From Actinomycetes bacterium (lineage in GTDB: Bacteria > Actinomycetota > Actinomycetes > Actinomycetales > Cellulomonadaceae): DNA of 15,256 nucleotides. This document shows positions 1 through 6,703 of this stretch, one piece after another; positions within the stretch are counted from its first letter, which is position 1, and the number at the start of each line of letters is the position of its first letter. The position numbers were made by a program, and so were the translations under genes. The notes beneath the pieces are model-generated. The model saw nothing but the letters and a program-made list of their open reading frames with translations, searched no databases and had not been told where the DNA came from. The stretch covers positions 1 to 15,256 of the forward strand of contig JAEWEI010000414.1 of assembly GCA_023389545.1 (NCBI GenBank), given 5' to 3'.

Positions 1-1162
1 CCGGCCCGGCCACCGCGGTGGTTTTGGGTTTGGGTTGAACCAGCCCTATCGACCCCACGAGCGTCCGCACGATCTCCTCGGCGAACGAGCCGCTGGTCAG
101 CGTCTGGCCGAGTGAGAGCTGATAGACCTGCACGAGCAGCAGCACCGGGAGCGCGGCCCCGGCGTAGGCGAACGCGATCGTGTAGACCGTGGACGCGATG
201 TGGTCGCGGCCGATGCGCATCCCGCGGCGGAAGAGCTCATGGCGGCTGGCGCCCGGCATCGTGGCGCGCAGCTCCCACACCGCCGACGCCTGCGTGATGG
301 TCACGTCGTTGAGCACGCCGAGCCCCGCGAGCACGACCCCGCACAGGAACACCCCGCGCAGCGCGCTCGCGCCCTGGTCGCCGAGCAGCCCAGCGAGTTG
401 GTACGTGTCCTCGCTGACCACCCCCGACAGGTGCGCCCACCGCGCCCCGATGACCCCCAGCCCGGCGGTCACCAGCAGGCCGATGACGGTGCCGAGCAGC
501 GCCGTCGAGGTGCGCTCGGAGAAGCCGTGGGCCAGGTACAGCACCACGTACATGATCACGCCCGAGCCGCACAGCCCCACGACGAGCGCGTCCGACCCGG
601 CGAGCAGCGCGGGCAGCACGTAGGCGCCCAGCACCCCGAAGCCGATGGCCAGCCCGATGATGGCCCGCAGCCCGCGCATGCCCGCGACCAGCACCGTGAC
701 CAGCGCGAACACGAGGGCCAGGGTCATCAGCGGCAGTGCCCGCTCGAAGTCGTGCCACGCCCAGACATCCGGCTCGCCGTCGGCGCCCGGATAGCGCTGC
801 ACGACGATGCGCGTCCCGGCCGGCACATCGTCGGGCGTCAGCGTGGCGGTGGCCCACACCTCGATCTCGGCGCCGCGCTCGGGTCCGCTCGTCACTGTGG
901 CGCGCACCTTGAGGCAGGCCACCGAGGCCGGCAGGGACCCGTCGGGCCGGATGTCCTCCACGGTGCCCTCGCACTGGGCGGTGGCCGAGGAGGTGACTGT
1001 CGCCGTGGGGTGCTCGACTTCCACGGCGACGACCGAGCCGTGCGTGGCGCGCGCCTCGCCCGGCCAGGTGAGCAGCATGCCGATCAGCGCGGCGAGGCCG
1101 ACCGGGATGAGCACGCCGAGGAGGACCACTGTGGTGCGACGGGGGCTGCGGAGGGCGGGCAC
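1..1162 (-). CDS. YibE/F-family multi-pass membrane protein, C-terminus cut by left edge
   Basis: An open frame of 387 codons runs from a GTG at 1162 to the window edge without a stop. Seen: a short basic N-terminus (PALRSPRRTT), one hydrophobic segment (VVLLGVLIPVGLAALIGMLL, about residues 12-33), an extracytoplasmic stretch of about 100 residues, then several hydrophobic segments. Motifs typical of YibE/F proteins follow: GVLNDVTITQASAVWELR, a conserved region around MRIGRDHIASTVYTIAFAYAGAALP, and EEIVRTLVGSIGLV near the end. This order (N-terminal TM, beta-rich extracellular part, C-terminal helical bundle) matches actinobacterial members; the biochemical function is unknown. The start is chosen because a -10-like GAGAAT lies exactly 6 nt upstream and no ATG or GTG is seen further upstream before dusB. 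The last residues (QPKPK, from 23-37) do not look like the expected membrane helix. The family is fairly sure, the exact start less so. Confidence 0.85.
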   Translation of the reverse strand, partial: MPALRSPRRTTVVLLGVLIPVGLAALIGMLLTWPGEARATHGSVVAVEVEHPTATVTSSATAQCEGTVEDIRPDGSLPASVACLKVRATVTSGPERGAEIEVWATATLTPDDVPAGTRIVVQRYPGADGEPDVWAWHDFERALPLMTLALVFALVTVLVAGMRGLRAIIGLAIGFGVLGAYVLPALLAGSDALVVGLCGSGVIMYVVLYLAHGFSERTSTALLGTVIGLLVTAGLGVIGARWAHLSGVVSEDTYQLAGLLGDQGASALRGVFLCGVVLAGLGVLNDVTITQASAVWELRATMPGASRHELFRRGMRIGRDHIASTVYTIAFAYAGAALPVLLLVQVYQLSLGQTLTSGSFAEEIVRTLVGSIGLVQPKPKTTAVAGP

Positions 1163-1227
1163 CGCGCGATTCTCGCCGACGCCGGGCCTGCTTCGACCGT
1201 CGCCGCGCGGTGGGGGACAATCGTCGG
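1163..1227. promoter_or_regulatory. Divergent promoter region between yibE/F-like gene and dusB, two leaderless-type starts
   Basis: On the plus strand GACAAT (1216-1221) is followed by 6 nt and GTG at 1228. On the minus strand GAGAAT (1174-1169) is followed by 6 nt and GTG at 1162. Both resemble the actinobacterial -10 consensus TANNNT except at base 1. The 6-nt spacing would put transcription start on the first base of each start codon. A weak -35 candidate for dusB is TTCGAC (1192-1197). No good Shine-Dalgarno sequence is seen before either gene. Inference from spacing and consensus only. Confidence 0.5.
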
Positions 1228-2433
1228 GTGCCTTCTGTGACCGAGAACCTTCCGGGCGATGCCATGGCGCCCGCCGCCGCGGCGGGGCAGGTGCTGCCGC
1301 CGCTGCGCATCGGACCCCTGACGATCGACACCCCTGTGGTGCTGGCGCCCATGGCCGGCGTCACCAACGCGGCGTTCCGCAGGCTGTGCCGCGAGTCGGG
1401 GGCCGGGCTGTACGTCGCCGAGATGGTGACGTCACGGGCGCTCGTGGAGCGCGGCGACGAGTCCATGCGGATCATCTCCCACGAGCCGGATGAGAAGCCG
1501 CGCTCGGTGCAGGTGTACGGAGTCGACCCCGGGACGGTGGGCGCCGCCGTGCGGATGATCGCCTCGGAGGACCGCGCCGACCACATCGACCTGAACTTCG
1601 GGTGCCCGGTGCCGAAGGTGACCCGGCGCGGCGGGGGAGCGGTGCTGCCGTGGAAGCGGGACCTGTTCCGCTCGATCGTCAGCGCGGCGGTGGACGCGGC
1701 GAGCCCGCACGGCGTCCCGGTGACGGTCAAGATGCGCAAGGGCATCGACGACGAGCACCTGACGTACCTGGAGGCCGGCCTGGTGGCGCAGGAGGTCGGC
1801 GCCGCGGCGGTGGCCCTGCACGCGCGGACCGCCGCCGATTACTACTCCGGCACGGCGGACTGGGAGTCGATCGCCCGGCTCAAGGAAGCCGTGACCGACA
1901 TCCCGGTGCTGGGCAACGGCGACATCTGGTCGGCCGAGGACGCCCTGGCGATGGTCCGGCAGACGGGGTGCGACGGGGTGGTCGTGGGGCGCGGCTGCCA
2001 GGGGCGGCCGTGGCTGTTCGCCGATCTCGCCGCGGCGTTCGCCGGCTCGGACGCGCGGGTGCGGCCCGGGCTCGGGGAGGTGGCGGCTGTGGTGCGGCGC
2101 CACGCCGAGCTGATGATCGAGCACTTCGGCGAGGAGCAGAAGGCGCTGCGCGAGATGCGCAAGCACATGGCCTGGTACTTCAAGGGATACGTGGTGGGCG
2201 GGGAGCTGCGGGCCAAGCTGGGCCTGGTGTCGACGCTCGCGGAGCTCGACGACCGGCTGGGCGCGCTCGACCTGGCACAGCCGTACCCCGGTGAGGCCGC
2301 GGAGGGCCAGCGCGGGCGGGCCGGATCGCCCAAGCGGCCCGCGCTGCCCGAGGGCTGGCTGGACTCACGAGACTTGTCGGAGGACTTCCGCCGTGCGCTG
2401 CACGAGGCCGAGCTGAGCATCTCGGGCGGCTGA
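1228..2433 (+). CDS. dusB: tRNA dihydrouridine synthase DusB
   Basis: An FMN- and NADPH-dependent enzyme that reduces specific uridines in tRNA to dihydrouridine; cytoplasmic. Seen: an N-terminal TIM-barrel strand with VVLAPMAGVTNAAFRRLCRE, the catalytic motif NFGCPVPKVTRRGGG with Cys126 as proton donor, VTVKMRKGIDD, ALHARTAADYYSGTADW, VLGNGDIWSAEDA and VVVGRGCQGRPWLF (FMN-phosphate region). The C-terminal helical domain contains EEQKALREMRKHMAWYFKG. About 401 residues is normal for actinobacterial DusB. GTG 1228 is preferred because a -10-like GACAAT lies 6 nt before it. Alternatives in frame are GTG 1210, GTG 1237 and ATG 1264; the conserved domain begins only after 1264. The gene ends 8 bp before the stop codon of the convergent lacI-type gene. 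Confidence 0.95.
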   Translation: MPSVTENLPGDAMAPAAAAGQVLPPLRIGPLTIDTPVVLAPMAGVTNAAFRRLCRESGAGLYVAEMVTSRALVERGDESMRIISHEPDEKPRSVQVYGVDPGTVGAAVRMIASEDRADHIDLNFGCPVPKVTRRGGGAVLPWKRDLFRSIVSAAVDAASPHGVPVTVKMRKGIDDEHLTYLEAGLVAQEVGAAAVALHARTAADYYSGTADWESIARLKEAVTDIPVLGNGDIWSAEDALAMVRQTGCDGVVVGRGCQGRPWLFADLAAAFAGSDARVRPGLGEVAAVVRRHAELMIEHFGEEQKALREMRKHMAWYFKGYVVGGELRAKLGLVSTLAELDDRLGALDLAQPYPGEAAEGQRGRAGSPKRPALPEGWLDSRDLSEDFRRALHEAELSISGG

Positions 2434-2441
2434 CGCGCCTG

Positions 2442-3437
2442 TCACGGCGCCGGGGCGGTGCTCCCACGCACGACGATGCGGGGCCGCAGACGCAGGTCCG
2501 CCGGCACGGGCGAGCCGTCCAGCAGCGCGCAAACCCGCGCCCAGGCGTGCTCCCCGATCTCGTCGGTGGGAACCGCCGCGGTGGTCAGCGTCGGCGTGGA
2601 GTACGCGCTGAAGGGGATGTCGTCGAAGCCCACCACGGACATCTGCTCGGGCACGCGGGCGCCCAGCTCGTGCAGCCCCGACAGCACGCCGAGGGCCACC
2701 AGGTCGTTGTAGGCCACCACCGCCGAGCTCCCGCTCTCGCGCGCGGCGCCCGCCGCGGCGTGCCCGTCGGCGAAGGACGGGCCACAGGGCAGCACGTCGA
2801 GTTGGATGCGGCCCGCGGAGGCGAGCTCGTGCAGCGCCTGCAGCCGGAGGGTGTGGGAGGCGCTCGTCGCCGGGCCGGAGAGGTAGGCGAGCCGCGAGTG
2901 GCCCAGGCCCTCGAGGTGGGTGACGAGGTCGCGGATGCCCGCCGCGTAGTCGACTGCCACCTGGGGCGAGCGCACCTCCGGCACGGCGCGGTTGAGCAGC
3001 ACGAGCGGCTCGAGCTCGGGGGCGAGCTCGGCGAGGACCTCGGCGGACATGCGCGGGGCGCACAGCACCAGCGCGTCGCAGCGCCGCCGTGCCTCGCGGG
3101 CCATCTCGATCTCCGCGGCGACGTCCTCGTTGGACTCCGCGACGAGCAGACGGTGCGAGGCGCGTCCCGCGGCCTGGCCCAGGCTCCGCAGGATCCCTTG
3201 GAACAGGGGGTTCGCCAGGTCGGGCACCACGAGCGCCACGGTGGAGGTGCGACCGCCGGCGAGGCCCCGGGCGACGATGCTCGGTCGGTACTGGAGTGCC
3301 GACGCCGCGGCGTGGACGCGCGCGGCGAGCTCGGGGGCCACTGACGACTTGCCGTTCATCACGCGGGAGACGGTGGCGCGGGAGACCCCTGCGCGCGCCG
3401 CGACCAGGTTGATCGTCGCGGGTCGCCACGATCCCAC
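2442..3437 (-). CDS. LacI-family transcriptional regulator (second regulator of the locus)
   Basis: 331 residues, normal for LacI/GalR repressors. The N-terminal helix-turn-helix (about residues 8-30: INLVAARAGVSRATVSRVMNG) is followed by a hinge (ALQYRPSIVARGLAGGR) and a periplasmic-binding-protein-like sensor domain with typical stretches: VALVVPDLANPLFQGILRS, LVLLNRAVPEV, AVVAYNDLVALGVLSGL, SVVGFDDIPFSAYSTPTLTT. It has a canonical LacI hinge (PS.VARGL), unlike the other regulator here. The GTG at 3437 is chosen because a strong Shine-Dalgarno AAAGGAGG (3450-3443) sits 5 nt upstream. A longer reading to 3536 would place a 53-nt hairpin inside coding sequence and lacks this support. It lies downstream of the alpha-glucosidase on the same strand with a 151-bp gap, and may be partly co-transcribed with it. 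The ligand is presumably a malto-oligosaccharide or product (inference from context). Confidence 0.93.
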   Translation of the reverse strand: MGSWRPATINLVAARAGVSRATVSRVMNGKSSVAPELAARVHAAASALQYRPSIVARGLAGGRTSTVALVVPDLANPLFQGILRSLGQAAGRASHRLLVAESNEDVAAEIEMAREARRRCDALVLCAPRMSAEVLAELAPELEPLVLLNRAVPEVRSPQVAVDYAAGIRDLVTHLEGLGHSRLAYLSGPATSASHTLRLQALHELASAGRIQLDVLPCGPSFADGHAAAGAARESGSSAVVAYNDLVALGVLSGLHELGARVPEQMSVVGFDDIPFSAYSTPTLTTAAVPTDEIGEHAWARVCALLDGSPVPADLRLRPRIVVRGSTAPAP

Positions 3438-3442
3438 GTGTG

Positions 3443-3450
3443 CCTCCTTT
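3443..3450 (-). promoter_or_regulatory. Strong ribosome binding site that fixes the start of the second LacI regulator
   Basis: AAAGGAGG on the minus strand lies 5 nt upstream of GTG 3437. It decides between this start and longer in-frame readings to 3536. Confidence 0.8.
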
Positions 3451-3470
3451 GGCCCTGGTGCTGGTGCCGC

Positions 3471-3523
3471 GAGTGCGACCGGCGCCCGGATCATATCGGG
3501 ATGATCCGTCGCCGGTCGCACTC
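3471..3523 (-). promoter_or_regulatory. 53-nt compound stem-loop in the alpha-glucosidase / lacI gap
   Basis: Outer arms GAGTGCGACCGGCG (3471-3484) and its exact complement (3510-3523) pair over 14 bp. After a 3x2-nt internal loop, inner arms GGATCAT (3488-3494) and ATGATCC (3501-3507) pair over 7 bp around a 6-nt loop. The structure ends about 20 nt before the Shine-Dalgarno of the downstream lacI gene. No U-tract follows on the minus strand (the next bases are GCGGCACC), so it is not a textbook Rho-independent terminator. It could be a U-less terminator or attenuator of the alpha-glucosidase transcript, an mRNA-stability element, or a DNA operator (GGATCAT-N6-ATGATCC). The rest of the 3438-3588 gap shows no gene. 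Confidence 0.6.
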
Positions 3524-3588
3524 TCGCATGCGCCAACGCCCGCAGGGCCGCCTCACGCCTCAGCGGGCAAGGCGTGTCGCGGGGCAGG

Positions 3589-5328
3589 TCAGGCCAGGCG
3601 CGCCCACACGGTCACGTCGGACGGCACCAGGGTGCTGTCGCCCTCGGTGGCCAGCTCGGCGCTGGAGAGCAGCACGGTGGCGGACTCGGGCAGGGCGACG
3701 GCCGTGCCGCCCAGGTTCGTCACCACGAGCAGGTCGCGGTTGACGAAGGCGACGACGCCATCCTGCTCCCCGACGCCCTCGACCCAGGCCAGCGAGCCCG
3801 TGCCCAGGTGGAACTCGCGGCGGATCCGCAGCGCCTCGCGGTACATCTCGTACGTCGAGCCCGGCACGCCCTTCTGGGCGTCCAGGGCGTATGCCGCCCA
3901 CTGCGCGGGCTGCGGGAGCCAGGTGGCGCCGGTGGGCGAGAAGCCGAAGCCCGGCGCCTCCGACTCCCAGGGCAGCGGGACGCGGCAGCCGTCACGGCCG
4001 CGCTCGGTGTGCCCCGAGCGCCACCACGCGGGGTCCTGGCGCAGGTCGTCGTCGAGGGCTGTGTGCTCCGGCAGGCCGAGCTCCTCGCCCTGGTACAGGT
4101 ACGCGGATCCGGGCAGGCCCAGCATCATGAGGGTCGCGGCGCGGCCCCGGCGCAGGCCCAGCTCCTCGTCGGGCTGCTCGTCGCCGTGGCCGATGCCGTT
4201 GGGCCGTGAGTTCGGCTCGAGGAGGCCGAGCCGCGACGCGTGGCGCACGGTGTCGTGGTTGGACATCACCCAGGTGGTGGGCGCCCCGACAGCGTCGTTG
4301 GCGGCCAGGGACGCGGTCACCACTGTGCGCAGGGCGGCGGCGTCCCACGGGGTGCTGAGGAAGGAGAAGTTGAAGGCCTGGTGCATCTCGTCGGAGCGCA
4401 CGTAGCGCGCGAGCCGGGACAGCGGCTCGACCCACGCCTCGGCGACGAGCGCGCGGTCGCCGTCGTACTCGGCGAGCACCTTGTGCCAGGCGCGGTAGAT
4501 GTCGTGCACGCCGTCCTGGTCGAACATCGGGCCGGAGTTGCCCGCGCCGGTCGATCCGTCCTCGTCGTGCGAGCCCTCGATCATGGACACCGAGCCGTCC
4601 CAGTCGGGCAGCCCAGGCGCCTTGACCATGCCGTGCGCCACGTCGATGCGGAAGCCGTCCACCCCGCGGTCCAGCCAGAACCGGAGCACGTCCTCGAACT
4701 CCGCGCGGACCTCGGGGTGGTCCCAGTTCAGGTCGGGCTGGCGGGTGTCGAACATGTGCAGGTACCACTGGCCGGGCTCGCCGGACGGGTCGGTGGTGCG
4801 GGTCCACGCGGCCCCGCCGAAGATCGACTCCCAGTTGTTGGGCGGCAGCTCGCCGTTCTCGCCCTTGCCCTCGCGGAAGATGTAGCGCTCGCGCTCGGGG
4901 CTGCCGGGCCCGGCGGCGAGGGCCGCCTGGAACCACTCGTGCTCGTCGGAGGTGTGGTTGGGGACCAGGTCGACGATGATCCGCATGCCGCGCAGGTGCG
5001 CGCGCTCGAGCAGCTCGTCGAAGTCCGCGAGCGTGCCGAACAGGGGGTCGATCTGACGGTAGTCCGCGACGTCGTAGCCGGCGTCGGCCTGCGGCGAGCG
5101 GTAGAACGGCGACAGCCAGATGGCGTCGACGCCGAGCCGTGCCAGGTGGTCGAGCCGCGAGGTGACGCCCGGCAGGTCGCCGATGCCGTCGCCTGACGCG
5201 TCGGCGAAGGAGCGGGGGTACACCTGGTAGATCACGGCCTGGCGCCACCACTCGGCGCTGGCGGGGCTGGGAGCGTGCACGAGCGTGGTCGTGGTGGTGA
5301 TCGTGCCGTGGGGGTCGGCGATGGACAC
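3589..5328 (-). CDS. GH13 alpha-glucosidase (oligo-1,4/1,6-glucosidase type)
   Basis: 579 residues, the usual length for GH13 alpha-glucosidases. It would hydrolyse terminal alpha-glucosidic bonds of maltose, maltodextrins or isomalto-oligosaccharides to glucose. No signal peptide is seen, so it acts in the cytoplasm. The (beta/alpha)8 barrel opens with WWRQAVIYQVYPRSFADASG and GDGIGDLPGV. The four conserved GH13 regions are present: DLVPNHTSDEHEWF, GFRIDVAHGM (nucleophile Asp229), LVAEAWVEP (acid/base Glu297) and VMSNHDTVRHASRLG (Asp359). The DVAHG and NHDTVRHASR forms are typical of actinobacterial alpha-glucosidases near maltose transporters. A C-terminal beta domain follows (FVNRDLLVVTNLGGTAVALP). 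The GTG start at 5328 has GAGG 8 nt upstream. It lies 87 bp after the first LacI gene on the same strand, probably one operon. Alpha- versus isomaltase or trehalose-linked specificity cannot be decided from sequence alone. Confidence 0.93.
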   Translation of the reverse strand: MSIADPHGTITTTTTLVHAPSPASAEWWRQAVIYQVYPRSFADASGDGIGDLPGVTSRLDHLARLGVDAIWLSPFYRSPQADAGYDVADYRQIDPLFGTLADFDELLERAHLRGMRIIVDLVPNHTSDEHEWFQAALAAGPGSPERERYIFREGKGENGELPPNNWESIFGGAAWTRTTDPSGEPGQWYLHMFDTRQPDLNWDHPEVRAEFEDVLRFWLDRGVDGFRIDVAHGMVKAPGLPDWDGSVSMIEGSHDEDGSTGAGNSGPMFDQDGVHDIYRAWHKVLAEYDGDRALVAEAWVEPLSRLARYVRSDEMHQAFNFSFLSTPWDAAALRTVVTASLAANDAVGAPTTWVMSNHDTVRHASRLGLLEPNSRPNGIGHGDEQPDEELGLRRGRAATLMMLGLPGSAYLYQGEELGLPEHTALDDDLRQDPAWWRSGHTERGRDGCRVPLPWESEAPGFGFSPTGATWLPQPAQWAAYALDAQKGVPGSTYEMYREALRIRREFHLGTGSLAWVEGVGEQDGVVAFVNRDLLVVTNLGGTAVALPESATVLLSSAELATEGDSTLVPSDVTVWARLA

Positions 5329-5415
5329 GTGTTGCCTCGATTCAGGACGGGTGGGCGGCCAAGCCCCGGGGGTGCCGGCGCGCGCCGATGAGGGCCGCGC
5401 GCGGTGCGTGGTGGA

Positions 5416-6516
5416 TCACGCGGTGATGGTGGCGGTGCTTGCTGAGAGTCCGGCGGGGGCCGGCGCGTCGAGCGGGGCCTCCGGGGTGGTGGGCGCGGCG
5501 CCCGTCGACGAGCGCACGATCAGCTCCGGGTGGAAGAGCAGCTCGGAGCGCGAGGCGTGGGCGCCGTTGATCTCGGACACGAGCGCGCTCACGGCGGCGT
5601 GCCCCATGGCCTGCACCGGCTGGCGCACTGTGGTCAGGGGCGGGTCCGTGTACGCGATGAGGGGGGAGTCGTCGTAGCCGACGATCGACAGGTCGTCGGG
5701 CACCGCGAGGCCGCGTTGGCGGGCGGCGCGGACGGCGCCCAGGGCCATGAGGTCGGAGCCGCAGATGATCGCGGTGTGCCCGGAGTCGATGAGCTCGCCG
5801 GCCGCGGCCTGGCCGCCCTCGACGGTGAAGAGGGTGGTGACGATGTGCGGCGCGGGGTCGTCCTCGCCGAAGTGCCTCGCCAGGTTGTGGGCGAAACCCT
5901 CGACCTTGCGCTGCGCGGGGACGAACCGGTCGGGGCCGATGGCGAGGCCGATGCGCTTGTGGCCGAGCGAGACGAGGTGCCGGAAGGCCAGTTCCATGGA
6001 GGCGAGGTCGTCGTTGGACACGGCGGGGGCGTCGACGCCGTCGGCGAACCCGTTGACCAGCACGATCGGCATCCCGCGGCTGCGCAGCCGGTGGTAGCGC
6101 TCGGGGCTGGCCGAGGTGTCGGCGTGCAGCCCGGAGACGAAGACGATGCCGGCCACCTCGTGCTCGAGGAGCATCTCGACGTACTGGTCCTCTGTGGTGC
6201 CGCCGGGGGACTGGGTGCACAGCAGCGGGGTGTAGCCGCGCTGCGACAGCATCGTCTCGATGACTTGCGCGAACGCGGGGAACACCGGGTTGGACAACTC
6301 GGGGACCACGAGGCCCACGAGCCCGGCGGAGCGGGTGCGGAGCTTCTCGGGGCGCTCGTAGCCGAGCATGTCGAGCGCGGCGAGCACCGCTTGACGCGTC
6401 TGCGCGGAGACTCCGTGCTTGCCGTTGAGCACGCGGGAGACGGTCGCGGTGCTGACGCCTGCTTGTTCTGCCAAGTCAGTCAGACGGGTGCGCACGTGGG
6501 GCAGCGTAAGCGACAT
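5416..6516 (-). CDS. LacI-family regulator divergent from malE, probable maltodextrin repressor
   Basis: 366 residues. The helix-turn-helix spans about residues 11-33 (RLTDLAEQAGVSTATVSRVLNGK), followed by the linker LGYERPEKLRTRSAG. The sensor domain includes VGLVVPELSNPVFPAFAQVI, PGGTTEDQYVEMLLEHEVAG, VLVNGFADGVDAPAVSNDD, LGHKRIGLAIGP, AIICGSDLMALGAVRAA and SIVGYDDSPLIAYTDPPLTT. The C-terminal tail of about 35 residues is Ala/Pro/Ser/Thr-rich (TTPEAPLDAPAPAG) and likely disordered. ATG 6516 is preceded by a near-perfect Shine-Dalgarno, AGGAGGTCCT. Divergent position beside malE, with palindromes between them, makes it the best candidate for controlling the transport operon and its own operon. 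Maltose or maltodextrin as inducer is inference from neighbours. A longer open frame extends to 6903, but it would run through the operator and into malE. Confidence 0.94.
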   Translation of the reverse strand: MSLTLPHVRTRLTDLAEQAGVSTATVSRVLNGKHGVSAQTRQAVLAALDMLGYERPEKLRTRSAGLVGLVVPELSNPVFPAFAQVIETMLSQRGYTPLLCTQSPGGTTEDQYVEMLLEHEVAGIVFVSGLHADTSASPERYHRLRSRGMPIVLVNGFADGVDAPAVSNDDLASMELAFRHLVSLGHKRIGLAIGPDRFVPAQRKVEGFAHNLARHFGEDDPAPHIVTTLFTVEGGQAAAGELIDSGHTAIICGSDLMALGAVRAARQRGLAVPDDLSIVGYDDSPLIAYTDPPLTTVRQPVQAMGHAAVSALVSEINGAHASRSELLFHPELIVRSSTGAAPTTPEAPLDAPAPAGLSASTATITA

Positions 6517-6520
6517 AGGA

Positions 6521-6526
6521 CCTCCT
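6521..6526 (-). promoter_or_regulatory. Ribosome binding site of the divergent LacI regulator
   Basis: AGGAGG on the minus strand lies 4 nt before ATG 6516. This is the strongest Shine-Dalgarno match in the window and fixes the start against longer in-frame readings. Confidence 0.85.
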
Positions 6527-6565
6527 CGTCCGGGTTTGAGCCCACGGAGGTACCCGCGTAGCCGA

Positions 6566-6619
6566 CCTTGCAACTGTTGCCTGAAAGTTACCGTAACGGT
6601 TTGCAAGGTGGCATGCAAA
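6566..6619. promoter_or_regulatory. Nested palindromes, probable LacI-type operator cluster
   Basis: Perfect or near-perfect symmetric elements are packed into 54 bp. CCTTGCAA (6566-6573) is inverted at 6601-6608. GCAAC-T-GTTGC spans 6570-6580, GTTAC-C-GTAAC 6587-6597 and ACCGT-A-ACGGT 6590-6600. TTTGCA (6600-6605) is inverted as TGCAAA (6614-6619). TTGCAA half-sites recall operators of actinobacterial MalR-like LacI proteins (from memory). Palindrome centres lie near 6575, 6592/6595 and 6609.5, about 17 bp apart. The cluster covers the -35 elements of both candidate promoters. Which palindrome is the true operator cannot be told by eye. Confidence 0.7.
6590..6618 (-). promoter_or_regulatory. 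Candidate promoter of the lacI / alpha-glucosidase arm
   Basis: On the minus strand, -35 TTGCAT (6618-6613), a 17-nt spacer, and -10 TACGGT (6595-6590). The predicted start near 6583 gives a leader of about 67 nt. It overlaps the plus-strand candidate promoter, so the two face each other and share the same palindromes. A competing -10 candidate, TAACTT, overlaps just downstream. Confidence 0.42.
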
Positions 6620-6630
6620 GGCGTTAGCGT
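6601..6630 (+). promoter_or_regulatory. Candidate promoter of the malEFG-GH13 operon
   Basis: -35 TTGCAA (6601-6606), an 18-nt spacer, and -10 TAGCGT (6625-6630, fits TANNNT). The predicted start near 6637 gives a leader of about 67 nt before malE. The -35 hexamer is itself one of the TTGCAA half-sites, so repressor binding should block it. No transcription data; inference from consensus and spacing. Confidence 0.55.
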
Positions 6631-6651
6631 CACGCCACACCAGGCCAGCGT

Positions 6652-6670
6652 CGGTGGGGGACCCCCGCCG
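6652..6670 (+). promoter_or_regulatory. GC-rich stem-loop in the malE leader
   Basis: CGGTGGGGG (6652-6660) and CCCCCGCCG (6662-6670) are complementary with one G-T pair around a single A, so the top pairs must open to form a loop. It would lie about 15 nt after the predicted transcription start and 26 nt before the malE Shine-Dalgarno. A 5' stabilising hairpin is a reasonable guess. No riboswitch-like structure is recognised. Confidence 0.45.
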
Positions 6671-6695
6671 AGATGGCAATCTCCCCCTTCGATTT

Positions 6696-6700
6696 GGAGA
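6696..6700 (+). promoter_or_regulatory. malE ribosome binding site
   Basis: GGAGA lies 3 nt before ATG 6704 and 6 nt before ATG 6707. The spacing favours the second ATG as the main initiation codon; the two differ by one Met. Confidence 0.7.
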
Positions 6701-6703
6701 ACG

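Noticed and set aside
10..21. CCACCGCGGTGG palindrome that also occurs in common cloning-vector polylinkers
   Set aside because: The flanking bases (GG before, TTTTGG after) do not continue as vector sequence as I remember it, and such palindromes are easily found by chance at this GC content.
237..1745. 502-codon minus-strand frame over the yibE/F-like gene and dusB
   Set aside because: Most of it is an Arg/Gly/His-rich out-of-frame reading of the yibE/F-like gene, and its start lies inside dusB. The frame beginning at 1162 carries the family motifs.
5329..5415. Promoter, operator or terminator between the first lacI gene and the alpha-glucosidase
   Set aside because: Only GC-alternating stretches (GCGCGCG/CGCGCGC) that could pair weakly; no TTGCAA site, no good -10 hexamer, no U-tract. 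Treated as an operon spacer.
6419..6703. Upstream extension of malE to 6419
   Set aside because: It would run antisense through the start of the lacI gene and across the operator. The double ATG at 6704/6707 has a Shine-Dalgarno and is followed directly by a lipoprotein signal.
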